Shown here: positions 34,420-44,984 of the stretch, in pieces
How positions within the stretch are numbered: position 1 is the stretch's first letter
How the letters are laid out: each line of letters begins with the position of its first letter
Origin: Dechloromonas sp. Dech2017
Lineage (GTDB): Bacteria; Pseudomonadota; Gammaproteobacteria; Burkholderiales; Rhodocyclaceae
Direction: 5' to 3'
Assembly (NCBI GenBank): GCA_009469585.1
Contig: SSXW01000026.1
Span: 1 to 57,787 of the forward strand
DNA: 57,787 nt
Notes under the pieces: generated by a model
Database searches by the model: none
What the model saw: the letters and a program-made list of their open reading frames with translations, nothing else
Told to the model about the DNA's origin: nothing
Translations under genes and position numbers: made by a program

Positions 34420-35613
34420 TCATCCTCCAATGGCGGTGGCAGGGTCTACGTGCAGGGCAGCCCGAATCGCCAACGTGCTTGCCAGCGCACAAATAACCAT
34501 GACCACGACAAAGCCGCGCGCAGCATCGCCGGGCTCCAGCAGAACATACTTGGGAAAGAATGGCGCCCATACGGTTGCCGAAACCTTGCCAACCAGAAAG
34601 CCGATAAGCCCCAGGCCCAGCGCCTGCTGAAGAATCATGCCGGCAATGGTCCGGTTACGCGTGCCTATCAACTTCAACACGGCAATCTCACGAATTTTGC
34701 CCAAGGTCATCGTGTAAATGATGAAAGCGACGATGGCCGCGCTGACCACCGCGAGAATGACCAGAAACATCGCGATTTGTTTGGCAGAAGTAGCAATCAG
34801 CTTGGACACCAGAATTTCTTCCATTTGAAGCCGGGTGAAAGCCTGCAAGTGCTTCCAGCGCCTGACTTCATTTGCGACGGTCTCGGGGTGACTTCCTGGA
34901 GACACCTGGACCAGCACGGCATTGACGTTGCGATTCGCGTTCTGCGATGCCTGGATGGCCTCGAGCAAACCCGGCACGCCCGGGCGATTCAATGTCGGAT
35001 TGGCCGTTGTTCTTGCCCGCTCATTGAGGATGGCATCGTTGTCCTTCAGGAACTGTGCCTCCTGTGCATCCTTCAGCGGAATGAAGACCATGGGGTCGCC
35101 GCCGGACGAAACCATGCGTTTGGTCAGGCCGACGACCCGGTAGTCGTGCCGACGAATCCGAATGCTATCGCCCAGTTGGAACCCGGTTTTGACGTCGGCG
35201 ACGGCCTCGTAATGGTTACGGGTAATGTGACGTCCGGCAATCAGGTAGCCGGGCTCTCCCGGCTGCCCTGGCTCGAAACCTACAACCATCGCACGCACAT
35301 CGGTATTGTCCAGACGAACCTGCATGGTCAGATAAGTCACGTTGGCGGCGCGAGCCACGCCCGACAGGCTGAGCATTGAACGGTACACGTCATCATGTAT
35401 GCTCGAGGACTCCGCATAAGGCCCCTGCGTGTCCTGCTGAACGACCCACAAGTCAGCGCCACTGTTGTTGAGCAGCGCCTTGGCATCATCGACCATACCT
35501 CGATAAACTCCGGCCATGGTCAGCGTCACGCCAATCAGCAAGCCAAGACCGATTCCGGTCAACACGAACTTCGACCAGGAATGCAGGATGTCGCGCCCGG
35601 CCAGACTTATCAC
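34420..35613 (-). CDS. ABC transporter permease, FtsX/DevC-type, copy A
   Basis: A 397-residue inner-membrane permease. One N-terminal span (FVLTGIGLGLLIGVTLTMAG) precedes a large periplasmic MacB-like domain (about 50-265), and three more spans close the protein (FLVILAVVSAAIVAFIIYTM; MILQQALGLGLIGFLVGKVS; GFVVVMVICALASTLAI). This is the FtsX/DevC layout used with an HlyD adaptor and a MacB-like ATPase. It overlaps the adaptor gene by 4 bases. The exported substrate is unknown. Confidence 0.9.
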   Translation of the reverse strand: MISLAGRDILHSWSKFVLTGIGLGLLIGVTLTMAGVYRGMVDDAKALLNNSGADLWVVQQDTQGPYAESSSIHDDVYRSMLSLSGVARAANVTYLTMQVRLDNTDVRAMVVGFEPGQPGEPGYLIAGRHITRNHYEAVADVKTGFQLGDSIRIRRHDYRVVGLTKRMVSSGGDPMVFIPLKDAQEAQFLKDNDAILNERARTTANPTLNRPGVPGLLEAIQASQNANRNVNAVLVQVSPGSHPETVANEVRRWKHLQAFTRLQMEEILVSKLIATSAKQIAMFLVILAVVSAAIVAFIIYTMTLGKIREIAVLKLIGTRNRTIAGMILQQALGLGLIGFLVGKVSATVWAPFFPKYVLLEPGDAARGFVVVMVICALASTLAIRAALHVDPATAIGG

Positions 35614-36800
35614 TGGCGTTGTCCTGCCAGTTGTTCGACAACTTTGACACGGCTACCTTCAGACAGCTCGCGCTCGCTGAAAACGATGATTTCGTCACCT
35701 GCGCCAAGTCCTTCCAGTACCTGCACCGCACCATCCAGGGTGCTGGTGCCGAGTTTGATGGCGACAAAGACGGGCTTGCCATCGCGTAGTTTCCAGACAC
35801 CAGAACCCTCAGGCATTTGTTTGATGGCTGCATTGGGCAGTGTCAGGCCAGATTGATTGGCTGCCGTTTGAACGGTCACCTCGGCCATCTCGCCAATGCT
35901 CAGGCCAGGAGGAATCTGGTCGAAGGTAATCAGGGTGATGCGCTCCTCGGTCACGCTGTCACTGACCGGTTCAATCCTGACTACCTTGCCGGTTAATGGC
36001 ATTCCCGGATTGCTGCGCAGGGCAATGCTTGCGGCTTGTCCAGCAGCCAGGCCGCGGGACCGCCCCTGGTCCAGCCGGACCTTGACCCAGAGACTGCTGG
36101 GCTCTATCAACTTGAGCACTGATTGCCCTGCAACGACTGTCGAGCCAGCTTCAGCATCACGGCTGGTCAGCACGCCGTCAACGGGTGCGACCAGGCGCAG
36201 GTTATTCCGTTGCTGCCGTAAAGCATCCTGGTCGGCCTTCAGGCGGATGACTTCCTGCCGGGCACTTTGCAGGTTGGCATCACTTGCATCGACGGCTGCC
36301 TGAGCCGAGGTCAGTTCCTGTTGTTTGCTCTCAACTGCACTCGGGCTGACGAAATGCTTATCGCCGAGGTCGCGATAGCGTTTCGCATTCAAGCCGGCAA
36401 TCATCTGGCGGGCCAGAACATCCTTGCGCTGAGCGTCAGCCGCCAGAACCGCGCTGGATGCCCGGGCGTATGAGGCTTCAAGCGAACGTAGTCGTTCGTC
36501 CAGGTCGACTGGGTCGATTTCTGCCAGCAGTTGCCCGGCCTTGACCTGTTCACCCACATCGACATGAACTGCTTTGACGCGACCAGCAGCGGTGGGTCCA
36601 ATAAAATAGCTGCGTCGCGCTTCGACCGTGCCAATGCCGAACAGGGATGATGACAGACTGCCGGCTTCGACCCGAGTGATGGTGACTTTGGTCGGCGCTA
36701 GGAGGCCTGAGCGGGCGACCACAAAGCCAAATCCAACCAGAAGAACCACTGCAAAAGCCACCAGGCCAAACTTACGACTGAGAAGACTATCGAGCTTCAT
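35610..36800 (-). CDS. HlyD-family membrane fusion protein (DevB-type), copy A
   Basis: A 396-residue periplasmic adaptor. One N-terminal membrane anchor (LVAFAVVLLVGFGFVVARSG) is followed by a lipoyl-like half (VKAVHVDVGEQVKAGQLLAE), a long coiled coil (about 95-190, SAQAAVDASDANLQSARQEV), the second lipoyl half (GVLTSRDAEAGSTVVAGQSV) and a beta-barrel. It links the permease to an outer-membrane channel encoded elsewhere. ATGA overlaps occur at both ends of the gene. Confidence 0.92.
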   Translation of the reverse strand: MKLDSLLSRKFGLVAFAVVLLVGFGFVVARSGLLAPTKVTITRVEAGSLSSSLFGIGTVEARRSYFIGPTAAGRVKAVHVDVGEQVKAGQLLAEIDPVDLDERLRSLEASYARASSAVLAADAQRKDVLARQMIAGLNAKRYRDLGDKHFVSPSAVESKQQELTSAQAAVDASDANLQSARQEVIRLKADQDALRQQRNNLRLVAPVDGVLTSRDAEAGSTVVAGQSVLKLIEPSSLWVKVRLDQGRSRGLAAGQAASIALRSNPGMPLTGKVVRIEPVSDSVTEERITLITFDQIPPGLSIGEMAEVTVQTAANQSGLTLPNAAIKQMPEGSGVWKLRDGKPVFVAIKLGTSTLDGAVQVLEGLGAGDEIIVFSERELSEGSRVKVVEQLAGQRQ

Positions 36801-37402
36801 GACTTGACCCCAAGGGCGGCAAGATAAAGGTCCAGAACGCCGACCGCCTGTTGCTCCATCTGCTCAGTGTGGCCGCTGAGCATGGATTGAATGACCAAGC
36901 CCTGAATGGCACCAAGGAACAGGGCTGCGGCCGCTGCGCAATCGGCATCGGCGCGAATCAACTTCGCCTCAATAGCCGCGGCCAGGGTTTGGGAAAGGGT
37001 TTGCCGATAGCGCTGCATGATTTGCTGAACCCGCTGCTTGACGGGGGATGAAGCAGGTTGCTGAAGCTCGCCAAAAATGAGGCGAGGCGCTCCGGGGTGT
37101 GCTTTGGCAAAGCCGACGTGAGCCATGAACATGGCCTTGAGAGCAGCCAGCGCATCAGTGGAGCGCTCCTTGGCAGCAAGGAGTTCGAACATCAAATGTT
37201 CATCTATCCATTCGACCACGGCCAGGCGGATGGCCTCCTTGGTGGCGAAGTGCCGAAAAAGCGCCCCTTGAGTAACCCCCATGGCTTTGGCAATGTCCGT
37301 AGTCGTTATTTCGGCAGGGCTGCGCTCGGCCGAGAGCCGAACCATGGTGGCGATGATTTCTGCCTGGCGTGACTCGGTGGTTTGACGAGGGTTGATAGAC
37401 AT
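36797..37402 (-). CDS. TetR-family repressor of exporter copy A
   Basis: A 201-residue regulator with an AcrR-like HTH (AEITTTDIAKAMGVTQGALF; RHFATKEAIRLAVVEWIDEH) and a helical ligand domain. It is the first gene of the exporter operon and lies divergent from a Crp/Fnr gene. A palindrome just upstream (37411-37430) is its likely operator. A close twin heads the second exporter operon at 48646. Confidence 0.9.
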   Translation of the reverse strand: MSINPRQTTESRQAEIIATMVRLSAERSPAEITTTDIAKAMGVTQGALFRHFATKEAIRLAVVEWIDEHLMFELLAAKERSTDALAALKAMFMAHVGFAKAHPGAPRLIFGELQQPASSPVKQRVQQIMQRYRQTLSQTLAAAIEAKLIRADADCAAAAALFLGAIQGLVIQSMLSGHTEQMEQQAVGVLDLYLAALGVKS

Positions 37403-37410
37403 GGGCGCTT

Positions 37411-37430
37411 GTAAGTATTAAATTACTTAC
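37411..37430 (-). promoter_or_regulatory. Probable TetR operator of exporter copy A
   Basis: GTAAGTATTAAATTACTTAC is a near-perfect palindrome (arms GTAAGTA and TACTTAC) 8 bases upstream of the TetR start. The same half-sites occur upstream of the twin TetR at 48619-48638, indicating a conserved target. Confidence 0.7.
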
Positions 37431-37593
37431 TAGTATAAGCGCCTAATTCATACTTTCCTAATATGCTTCACGTAGCGTGCAACCCAGGGTGACCTATCGC
37501 TTACCTGGATTTGTTGACATGGCACCAGCGCATCAAGCTAATTCAAGAGTGCGCGTCAAAGTGTTACCAGAAAATCGTGCGCCAGCTCGAGTT

Positions 37594-37607
37594 TTGATTC
37601 AAATCAA
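37594..37607 (+). promoter_or_regulatory. Dnr/FNR box between exporter A and crp gene
   Basis: TTGATTCAAATCAA is a perfect TTGAT-N4-ATCAA site. Its centre lies 45 bases before the chosen crp start, so a class II promoter would make an almost leaderless transcript. It may instead serve autoregulation or the divergent exporter promoter. Confidence 0.75.
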
Positions 37608-37645
37608 ACTATGATTTGCGCATTGTCATTTGCCTCGGGACGAAT

Positions 37646-38347
37646 ATGCGCGACCACAAGTTAATCAGCCTCGAAAGCCATCTGGCTCACTTGCCCCTGT
37701 TTGCTGGCATGGCTGCCAGCGATATCGAACACATTGCCAGTTGCTCCAAGCTTATCCACGCGCAAAAAGGCGATGTACTCTTTCGTGCCGGAGATGCTTG
37801 TACGGGCTTTCATCTTCTGGTTTTCGGCCAGGTCAAACTAGCATTCACATCATCTCAGGGCAACGAGAAGATTGTGGAAATAATTCAGCAGGGTCAAAGT
37901 TTTGGCGAAGCCATTATGTTTTTGGACCGGACCTATATTGTCTTTGCTCAAGCGTTGCAGGATTCGATGCTGATTCATGTCCCCAAGGAAGCCATACTGA
38001 ATGAGTTGGAACACGACTACGGCTTTACCAAGAAGATGCTAGCCGGGTTGGCAAAACGCACACACGACTTGATGACGGACGTCGAAGCCTACTCGTTGCA
38101 GTCGGCCAAGCAGCGAATTATCGGATATCTGATGACTGATGTGCCTCAGGCAGCAATAGACACAGACAAACTGGAGTTTGAGCTCACTGTAGGCAAAGGG
38201 GTCATTGCCTCACGCCTCAACATCACTCAGGAACACTTCTCCAGGGTTTTGCACGACCTGTCGGATAGCGGGCTGCTTGAGGTGCATGGCAAGAAAATTC
38301 GGATTCCGAGCGTGTCCAAACTCCTCAAAACTCAAGACAACCCGTAG
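37646..38347 (+). CDS. Crp/Fnr-family regulator (Dnr-like)
   Basis: A 233-residue Crp/Fnr protein. It has a cyclic-nucleotide fold without FNR cysteine cluster (LPLFAGMAASDIEHIASCSK; GDVLFRAGDACTGFHLLVFG), a long dimer helix (DVEAYSLQSAKQRIIGYLM) and a winged helix with KGVIASRLNITQEHFSRVLH, whose E--SR reads TTGAT. The overall match is to Dnr-type NO sensors (heme-binding in Pseudomonas). The start at ATG 37646 fits homologues better than the extended frame at 37616. It is divergent from the tetR-exporter operon, the same arrangement as the crp gene at 47449. Confidence 0.88.
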   Translation: MRDHKLISLESHLAHLPLFAGMAASDIEHIASCSKLIHAQKGDVLFRAGDACTGFHLLVFGQVKLAFTSSQGNEKIVEIIQQGQSFGEAIMFLDRTYIVFAQALQDSMLIHVPKEAILNELEHDYGFTKKMLAGLAKRTHDLMTDVEAYSLQSAKQRIIGYLMTDVPQAAIDTDKLEFELTVGKGVIASRLNITQEHFSRVLHDLSDSGLLEVHGKKIRIPSVSKLLKTQDNP

Positions 38348-38511
38348 CGGTGAGAGCATCGCTAGTAACCACTGAAGGCTGTTCAGGGTCGAGGGCTGTT
38401 CTTCGTTACGGCAACTAGTTGGTATCGGCTAGGAGCCGGCCAGGAACTGCCGGTGAGCTATGTACGGTGGGCTGACTGCCTTAAGCAAACAACCGACATC
38501 GTCCTTCACAG

Positions 38512-39309
38512 TTAATACGGTGGCAGAGCACTGATAGAACGAAGTATGTTGCGCGTAATTTCTTGCCGCTTTGAGAGGTCATTCAGTCTGTTGGGCGTAT
38601 CGATGTTCAGCGCAAAAAATACCGGTCCGGTTGGCCACTCGACCCAGCCTACCCACCAGCCAACCTTTCCACTCCAGCCGGTCTTAGCCCGCAATATCCA
38701 ATCACGACCTGCCTCATTCACCATCACGTCCTTGATGAGCCGCTGATGCTCGACCGGGAATGGCAGTTCATTACGATAGAGATGACGCAGGAACGATATT
38801 TGTTCATTTGCCGAAATTGCTAGGTCGCCTTCGACCCAGAAAGGTTTGCCGCCTCCCGCAACTGCGTTGCCATACGCAATCTTTCGCATGTACTCAGTCT
38901 CACGCGCATCGCCAAGCTGCCGAGCAAATCGTTCGTAGACCCAGACAGTCGAATTACGCATCGCGGAGCGTAGGTTTTGGTCCTCATTCCACGCCTTTAT
39001 CGAACGCTTGATGCCATCCCAGGGAATTACCTGGAACTCATCACGGAGAATTCCCGCGTCAAGAGCAAACAAGCTATGAGGAATTTTGAAGGTTGAAGCC
39101 GGCGAGTAGCGACGCCCCGCGCGCTCCGAGTCGTAAACGAAAGCCACTTCCTTCCCATTGCGGTTGTCTAAGACAACGATGGTGCCGTGCACCTCGGCTG
39201 TAGTAAAGGAACTGGACCAGTCTGCGCGCTCTTGTGAAGCAGACGCAGCAAGCGTCCTAAACGCAAGGACAATTGATAGCGAAAAGAGAATTAGGCTACG
39301 TCGATTCAT
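38512..39309 (-). CDS. Class D (OXA-type) beta-lactamase
   Basis: A 265-residue serine beta-lactamase with a signal peptide (MNRRSLILFSLSIVLAFRTL). Motifs are all present: PASTFK (nucleophile Ser72, Lys75), STV (120-122), YGN (146-148), KTG (209-211) and the WVGWVEW segment. It acts in the periplasm on penicillins or related compounds. I see no integron attC-like element or IS beside it, so it looks like a resident chromosomal gene. It sits between a Crp regulator and the second nirS with its own orientation. Confidence 0.9.
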   Translation of the reverse strand: MNRRSLILFSLSIVLAFRTLAASASQERADWSSSFTTAEVHGTIVVLDNRNGKEVAFVYDSERAGRRYSPASTFKIPHSLFALDAGILRDEFQVIPWDGIKRSIKAWNEDQNLRSAMRNSTVWVYERFARQLGDARETEYMRKIAYGNAVAGGGKPFWVEGDLAISANEQISFLRHLYRNELPFPVEHQRLIKDVMVNEAGRDWILRAKTGWSGKVGWWVGWVEWPTGPVFFALNIDTPNRLNDLSKRQEITRNILRSISALPPY

Positions 39310-41558
<2,249 letters not shown>

Positions 41559-41564
41559 GACTAA

Positions 41565-41608
41565 AGAGGGGGTATGGCTCCTCCGAGAGAGGAGTTACAC
41601 CCCCTTTT
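41565..41608 (+). terminator. Rho-independent terminator after nirS copy 2
   Basis: Two stacked stems (GGGGGT.. with ..ACACCCCC, and GGCTCCTC with GAGGAGTT) run into TTTTCGTTTT. An ATG at 41574 lies inside this hairpin, so it is not a credible start for the downstream regulator. Confidence 0.8.
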
Positions 41609-41657
41609 CGTTTTGCTTAGTATGGGGTTGGGAACAACTTCAGGAAATATTCTCCAA

Positions 41658-43145
41658 TTGAACGCCCGCTTTAACGATCCGTATCGTGCCCAGCGCGAAC
41701 TGCTCTCCGGCAGCAAGTTCTTTGCCGCGTTACCGCCTGCCTTGCTCAACGAGCTGGCCGAGGCGAGCCGCCTGCTCGAACTTCCGGCCAACCAGACGCT
41801 ATACGAAGCCGGCGATCAGATCCGTGAAGCGCACCTGCTGTTCAACGGCAGCGTCAAGCGCAGCACGACCATCCCCGGCGGCGCCACCAAGGTCATCGAA
41901 CTGGTGCAGAGCGAGCAACTACTGAGCCTGGGCGAACTATTCGGCGCCACGCACTACGCCTCGACTTGTTGCTGCATCACGCAGACCCTGCTGGTGGCGA
42001 TCGATATTCGCAAACTGCGCGAGACCACCGAGAATCACCACGAACTGGGCATGCGCATCATTACTGCCCTGGCCCGCCGTCAATGCGCGATTGAGTTCGA
42101 TGTCACCAGCCACCATTATGGCCTGACCGGCACCCAGCGCTTGCTCGACTACCTGCTTGAATCGGCGGGCGAAAAAGCCAATCTGGCGGGTGAAACGACC
42201 GTCATTCTCAAGGCCAGCAAGAAAGTGATCGCGGCGCGCATTGGCATGACGCCGGAGTCCTTCTCCCGCAACCTGCGCGAACTGAGCGACAGCGGCGTTC
42301 TTGTCGTCGATGGCCGCAAAGTCCATATCCAGAATGCTGCCCTGCTCGATACAGTAGGCGGCGACAACCGGCAGAGGCTGAACTTCTGCCGCAAACGCAA
42401 AGGCAACGCGCTCGATGCCGAAACCCCGCTGTCGGCTGGCGCGCTGGTCAACATGTGCGGCCGCCTGCGCGTCCTTTCGCAGCGCATGGCTATCGCGTGG
42501 TGCATGATCGTTTCGGCGATTGCCCCACACAAGGCACTGGTCAAGCTCAACCAGCTGGAGAAGGAATTCGACCGTAACCTGGCCCGCCTTGAAAAGCTTG
42601 AGCTGGCCGCCGAGTTCGCCGAGAAACTCGCGCTGATCAAGGTTTTGTGGCCGCGCTATCAACACCTGATGCATGGCGACGGGTTATCCGTACAAAAAGT
42701 TGAAGATGTATTCGAACTGAGCGAGCAGTTGCTTCAAGCAACCGATGCGCTGACTGGCCATGCGGCTGATCTGGGCGGACTCCCTGCGGCGCACTACGTC
42801 AACATGGCCGGCCGCAACCGCATGCTGTCGCAGCGTATCGGCAAGTTCTTCCTGTTTCGCGAGTGGCCAAGTCTGGACGAAAGGATTGCCGCGCTGACGC
42901 CGCCTTCCTGCCAGGAGTTCGAAAGCAACCTGCAGACCCTGGGAAAAACCGCGAATGTCCCGCCGGAAGTCGCCGCCCAGCTTCGGGTGGTTGCCAGCCA
43001 ATGGCAAAAATTCATCCACACGCTCTGTCCGGATCTCTCCCATGCCGCCAGAACCCAACACGCCCGCCTGGTCATTGCCGAAGGCGAGCGCCTGCTGCGC
43101 AGCGTCGACACCACCGTCAAGTTGTTCGAACGGCTGACCAAGTAG
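41658..43145 (+). CDS. Crp/Fnr regulator fused to a PilJ/NarX-like sensory domain, copy 2
   Basis: This has the same architecture as copy 1: a Dnr-like Crp sensor, a winged helix with GMTPESFSRNLRELSDSGVL, then two PilJ/NarX P-box-like motifs, CGRLRVLSQR and AGRNRMLSQR, in an all-helical C-terminal domain. No membrane span is present. I place the start at TTG 41658 (NARFNDPYRAQREL), because it aligns with the only possible start of copy 1 and follows CAGGAAA. ATG 41622 is an alternative, and ATG 41574 lies in the terminator. It lies 99 bases after nirS and before the second c-type cytochrome. Probably a nitrate/nitrite- or NO-responsive activator; the ligand is inferred. Confidence 0.85.
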   Translation: MNARFNDPYRAQRELLSGSKFFAALPPALLNELAEASRLLELPANQTLYEAGDQIREAHLLFNGSVKRSTTIPGGATKVIELVQSEQLLSLGELFGATHYASTCCCITQTLLVAIDIRKLRETTENHHELGMRIITALARRQCAIEFDVTSHHYGLTGTQRLLDYLLESAGEKANLAGETTVILKASKKVIAARIGMTPESFSRNLRELSDSGVLVVDGRKVHIQNAALLDTVGGDNRQRLNFCRKRKGNALDAETPLSAGALVNMCGRLRVLSQRMAIAWCMIVSAIAPHKALVKLNQLEKEFDRNLARLEKLELAAEFAEKLALIKVLWPRYQHLMHGDGLSVQKVEDVFELSEQLLQATDALTGHAADLGGLPAAHYVNMAGRNRMLSQRIGKFFLFREWPSLDERIAALTPPSCQEFESNLQTLGKTANVPPEVAAQLRVVASQWQKFIHTLCPDLSHAARTQHARLVIAEGERLLRSVDTTVKLFERLTK

Positions 43146-43238
43146 CGGAGTCGCCAACGACTCGAAGATACGAAGTCTTGATGTTCATCAATTCGACGCA
43201 TTGAGCAACGTCAGATTCGGACGGGCTTCGGCAGGCTT

Positions 43239-43252
43239 TTGATTCCCATCAA
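43239..43252 (+). promoter_or_regulatory. Dnr/FNR box upstream of cytochrome c551-like gene 2
   Basis: TTGATTCCCATCAA is a perfect site 63 bases before the cytochrome start codon, matching the arrangement before copy 1. Confidence 0.85.
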
Positions 43253-43315
43253 AGCGCCAATTTTTCCAACCGCGACATTACGCTCCCGCATTATTTCAAC
43301 GAAGGGTTCATCCAA

Positions 43316-43624
43316 ATGAAAGCTGTCCATATCGCAATGATGTTTGCCGCTGGTCTCGGTATCTCCGGCCAGGTACTGGCCGACGAGGCACTGGCCAAGG
43401 CCAAGAACTGCATGTCCTGCCATGCCATCGACAAGAAACTTGTCGGCCCGGCCTACAAGGACGTCGCCGCCAAGTACAAGGGCGATGCCGGCGCGGTCGA
43501 CAAACTAGCCGCCAAGGTCAAGGCCGGTGGCAAGGGCGTCTGGGGTCAAATCCCGATGCCGCCGAACAACGTTACCCCTGACGAAGCGAAGAAGCTCGTT
43601 ACCTGGATTCTCTCCCAGAAGTAA
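43316..43624 (+). CDS. c551/c552-type cytochrome c, copy 2 (NirM-like)
   Basis: 102 residues. It has a signal peptide (MKAVHIAMMFAAGLGISGQV), heme motif CMSCH, KLVGPAYKDVAAKY and an axial methionine in IPMPPNNVT. The mature sequence is nearly identical to copy 1. It serves as a periplasmic electron carrier, probably to NirS. It ends the second nir module and is followed by a clean terminator. Confidence 0.92.
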   Translation: MKAVHIAMMFAAGLGISGQVLADEALAKAKNCMSCHAIDKKLVGPAYKDVAAKYKGDAGAVDKLAAKVKAGGKGVWGQIPMPPNNVTPDEAKKLVTWILSQK

Positions 43625-43693
43625 CAAACGCCAGTCTTCAACGAGCAAGCAGCTTCTCGTATTGTTGGACTAAAACAAGCCGAGAGCCAATAA

Positions 43694-43720
43694 ACGGAAC
43701 TCTTCGTAGTTCCGTTTTTT
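43694..43720 (+). terminator. Rho-independent terminator after cytochrome copy 2
   Basis: Stem ACGGAAC / GTTCCGT with loop TCTTCGTA and a run of six T at 43715-43720. Confidence 0.85.
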
Positions 43721-43734
43721 ATAGCAGTGATGTC

Positions 43735-44136
43735 TCTGCACAAGCGCTGCGCAGTTGCCTGTTGCTTCACGTCTCCAAGTCTGTGATCTTCGACGAACTG
43801 GATCGTGATCGCGACTATGTATGAAAAGTGCAGGCCGGGATGGCCATGCGCATGCATCAACTCATGCTCAATGTTGAAGCTTATTCCTTGTATTCAGGGA
43901 AGCAGCGCATCATTGGATAGTTGATGCATGAATTGCCGGAAAGCCGGCTCGATGACGAAAATACCGTTCTCGAACTTCACGTAAATAAAGGGCTAATTGC
44001 CTCCCGCCTCAACCAGACGCAAGAATACTTTTCTCGCATCCTTCGCGAATTGAGTGAGCTTGGTCTGATCAAGGTTGAAGGAAGGCGGATACTGATCCCA
44101 AGCGTTGACCGCTTGCACAAGTATCAGACGGCGTAG
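43735..44136 (+). pseudogene. Crp/Fnr regulator, degenerate C-terminal remnant
   Basis: One reading frame carries the C-terminal half of a Dnr-like protein. SAQALRSCLLLHVSKSVIFD aligns with the matching region of the gene at 37646, and NVEAYSLYSGKQRIIG and GLIASRLNQTQEYFSRILRE follow. It is interrupted by TGA near 43829 and TAG near 43919 and has no N-terminal sensor half. The last 71 codons from ATG 43924 are open and would encode an isolated HTH, but expression is doubtful. It is a relic of a further crp gene beside the nir module. Confidence 0.75.
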
Positions 44137-44147
44137 CACCACCCTAC

Positions 44148-44573
44148 CTACTTATTCATGCTAATGGCGGCATCTTTTTCCCGAAGAACACGTTCTGTCA
44201 CGTCTCGTGCCATGGCAACCGAACCAATGACCTTTTCGGATTCGTCGGTTACCAGAGCAAAGCTCATTTCGACAAAGATTCTCTCTCCCGATCTACGTTC
44301 TGCTCGTGTCAATGTGGGGCGGCCATGTAGGCGTGTAGAACCATTAACCATCGCAGCCTCAAAACCTCGCCAGTGCGCTGGACGAAGGTGTTCAGGAATT
44401 ATCAGATCCAAGCTTTGGCTGTAAGCCTCGGCAAAGGTATATCCGAACATTGATTCTGCAGCTTGGTTCCAGCGTTCAATCACACCCTCTCGATTGGCGT
44501 AGATGAGCGCATCAGAGGTCTGCTCAAGGATTAAATCACTGAGTGAAGAAATTGCTCGCGAATACCCGTCCAT
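44148..44573 (-). CDS. Stand-alone PAS-domain protein
   Basis: A 141-residue protein that is a single PAS/S-box domain (DALIYANREGVIERWNQAAE; SMFGYTFAEAYSQSLDLIIP; GSVAMARDVTERVLREK) with short N- and C-terminal helices and no output domain. It may sense redox or a ligand and signal by protein contact. No kinase or cyclase gene is adjacent. It ends close to the crp relic. Confidence 0.8.
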   Translation of the reverse strand: MDGYSRAISSLSDLILEQTSDALIYANREGVIERWNQAAESMFGYTFAEAYSQSLDLIIPEHLRPAHWRGFEAAMVNGSTRLHGRPTLTRAERRSGERIFVEMSFALVTDESEKVIGSVAMARDVTERVLREKDAAISMNK

Positions 44574-44663
44574 AGCGGTCTACCTCAACAATTTACTTCC
44601 AACTTAGAAATTTGAACTCTGTAATCGTTCCACCAAGCCTTCTGTGAAACCATCTGGCAATTT

Positions 44664-44984
44664 CTACTCTTTGTTACTGCTCCCATTGCCGTGAGCTAAG
44701 CCAGCTGAATTTTCGAGATCAGTCTGAAATTTTTCGCTCCCAACGCCAACGATTCGCCATGCATACATCACGCTGGTTTCACTGAATTCCAGGCCGGATT
44801 CCATATCGAGCCACCACGCGTTGGACTGCGCCCCTGGACCGAGATAGCGCCAGTGGCGCAATTCTCCGCTGCACAATTCGATCACATAAATTCCGTCGTT
44901 TTTTGGCTCAAGCATCGAGGAGCGAGAACATCCAACGAGCGTTTTCGCGCCAATATCTACCGGATTGTCATTCTTTGCTGTCAT
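44664..44984 (-). CDS. Small WWLD-type protein, copy 1
   Basis: A 106-residue soluble protein whose core IYVIELCSGELRHWRYLGPG, then AWWLDMESGLEFSETSVMYA, is shared with the protein at 46595. An inner start at ATG 44915 (MLEPKND) aligns with the start of that paralogue, whereas ATG 44984 overlaps the upstream stop by 17 bases; either may be used. Conserved Trp, Cys and Tyr suggest a compact beta fold, perhaps binding a ligand or metal. No family name is known to me. Third gene of a leftward three-gene cassette. Confidence 0.55.
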   Translation of the reverse strand: MTAKNDNPVDIGAKTLVGCSRSSMLEPKNDGIYVIELCSGELRHWRYLGPGAQSNAWWLDMESGLEFSETSVMYAWRIVGVGSEKFQTDLENSAGLAHGNGSSNKE

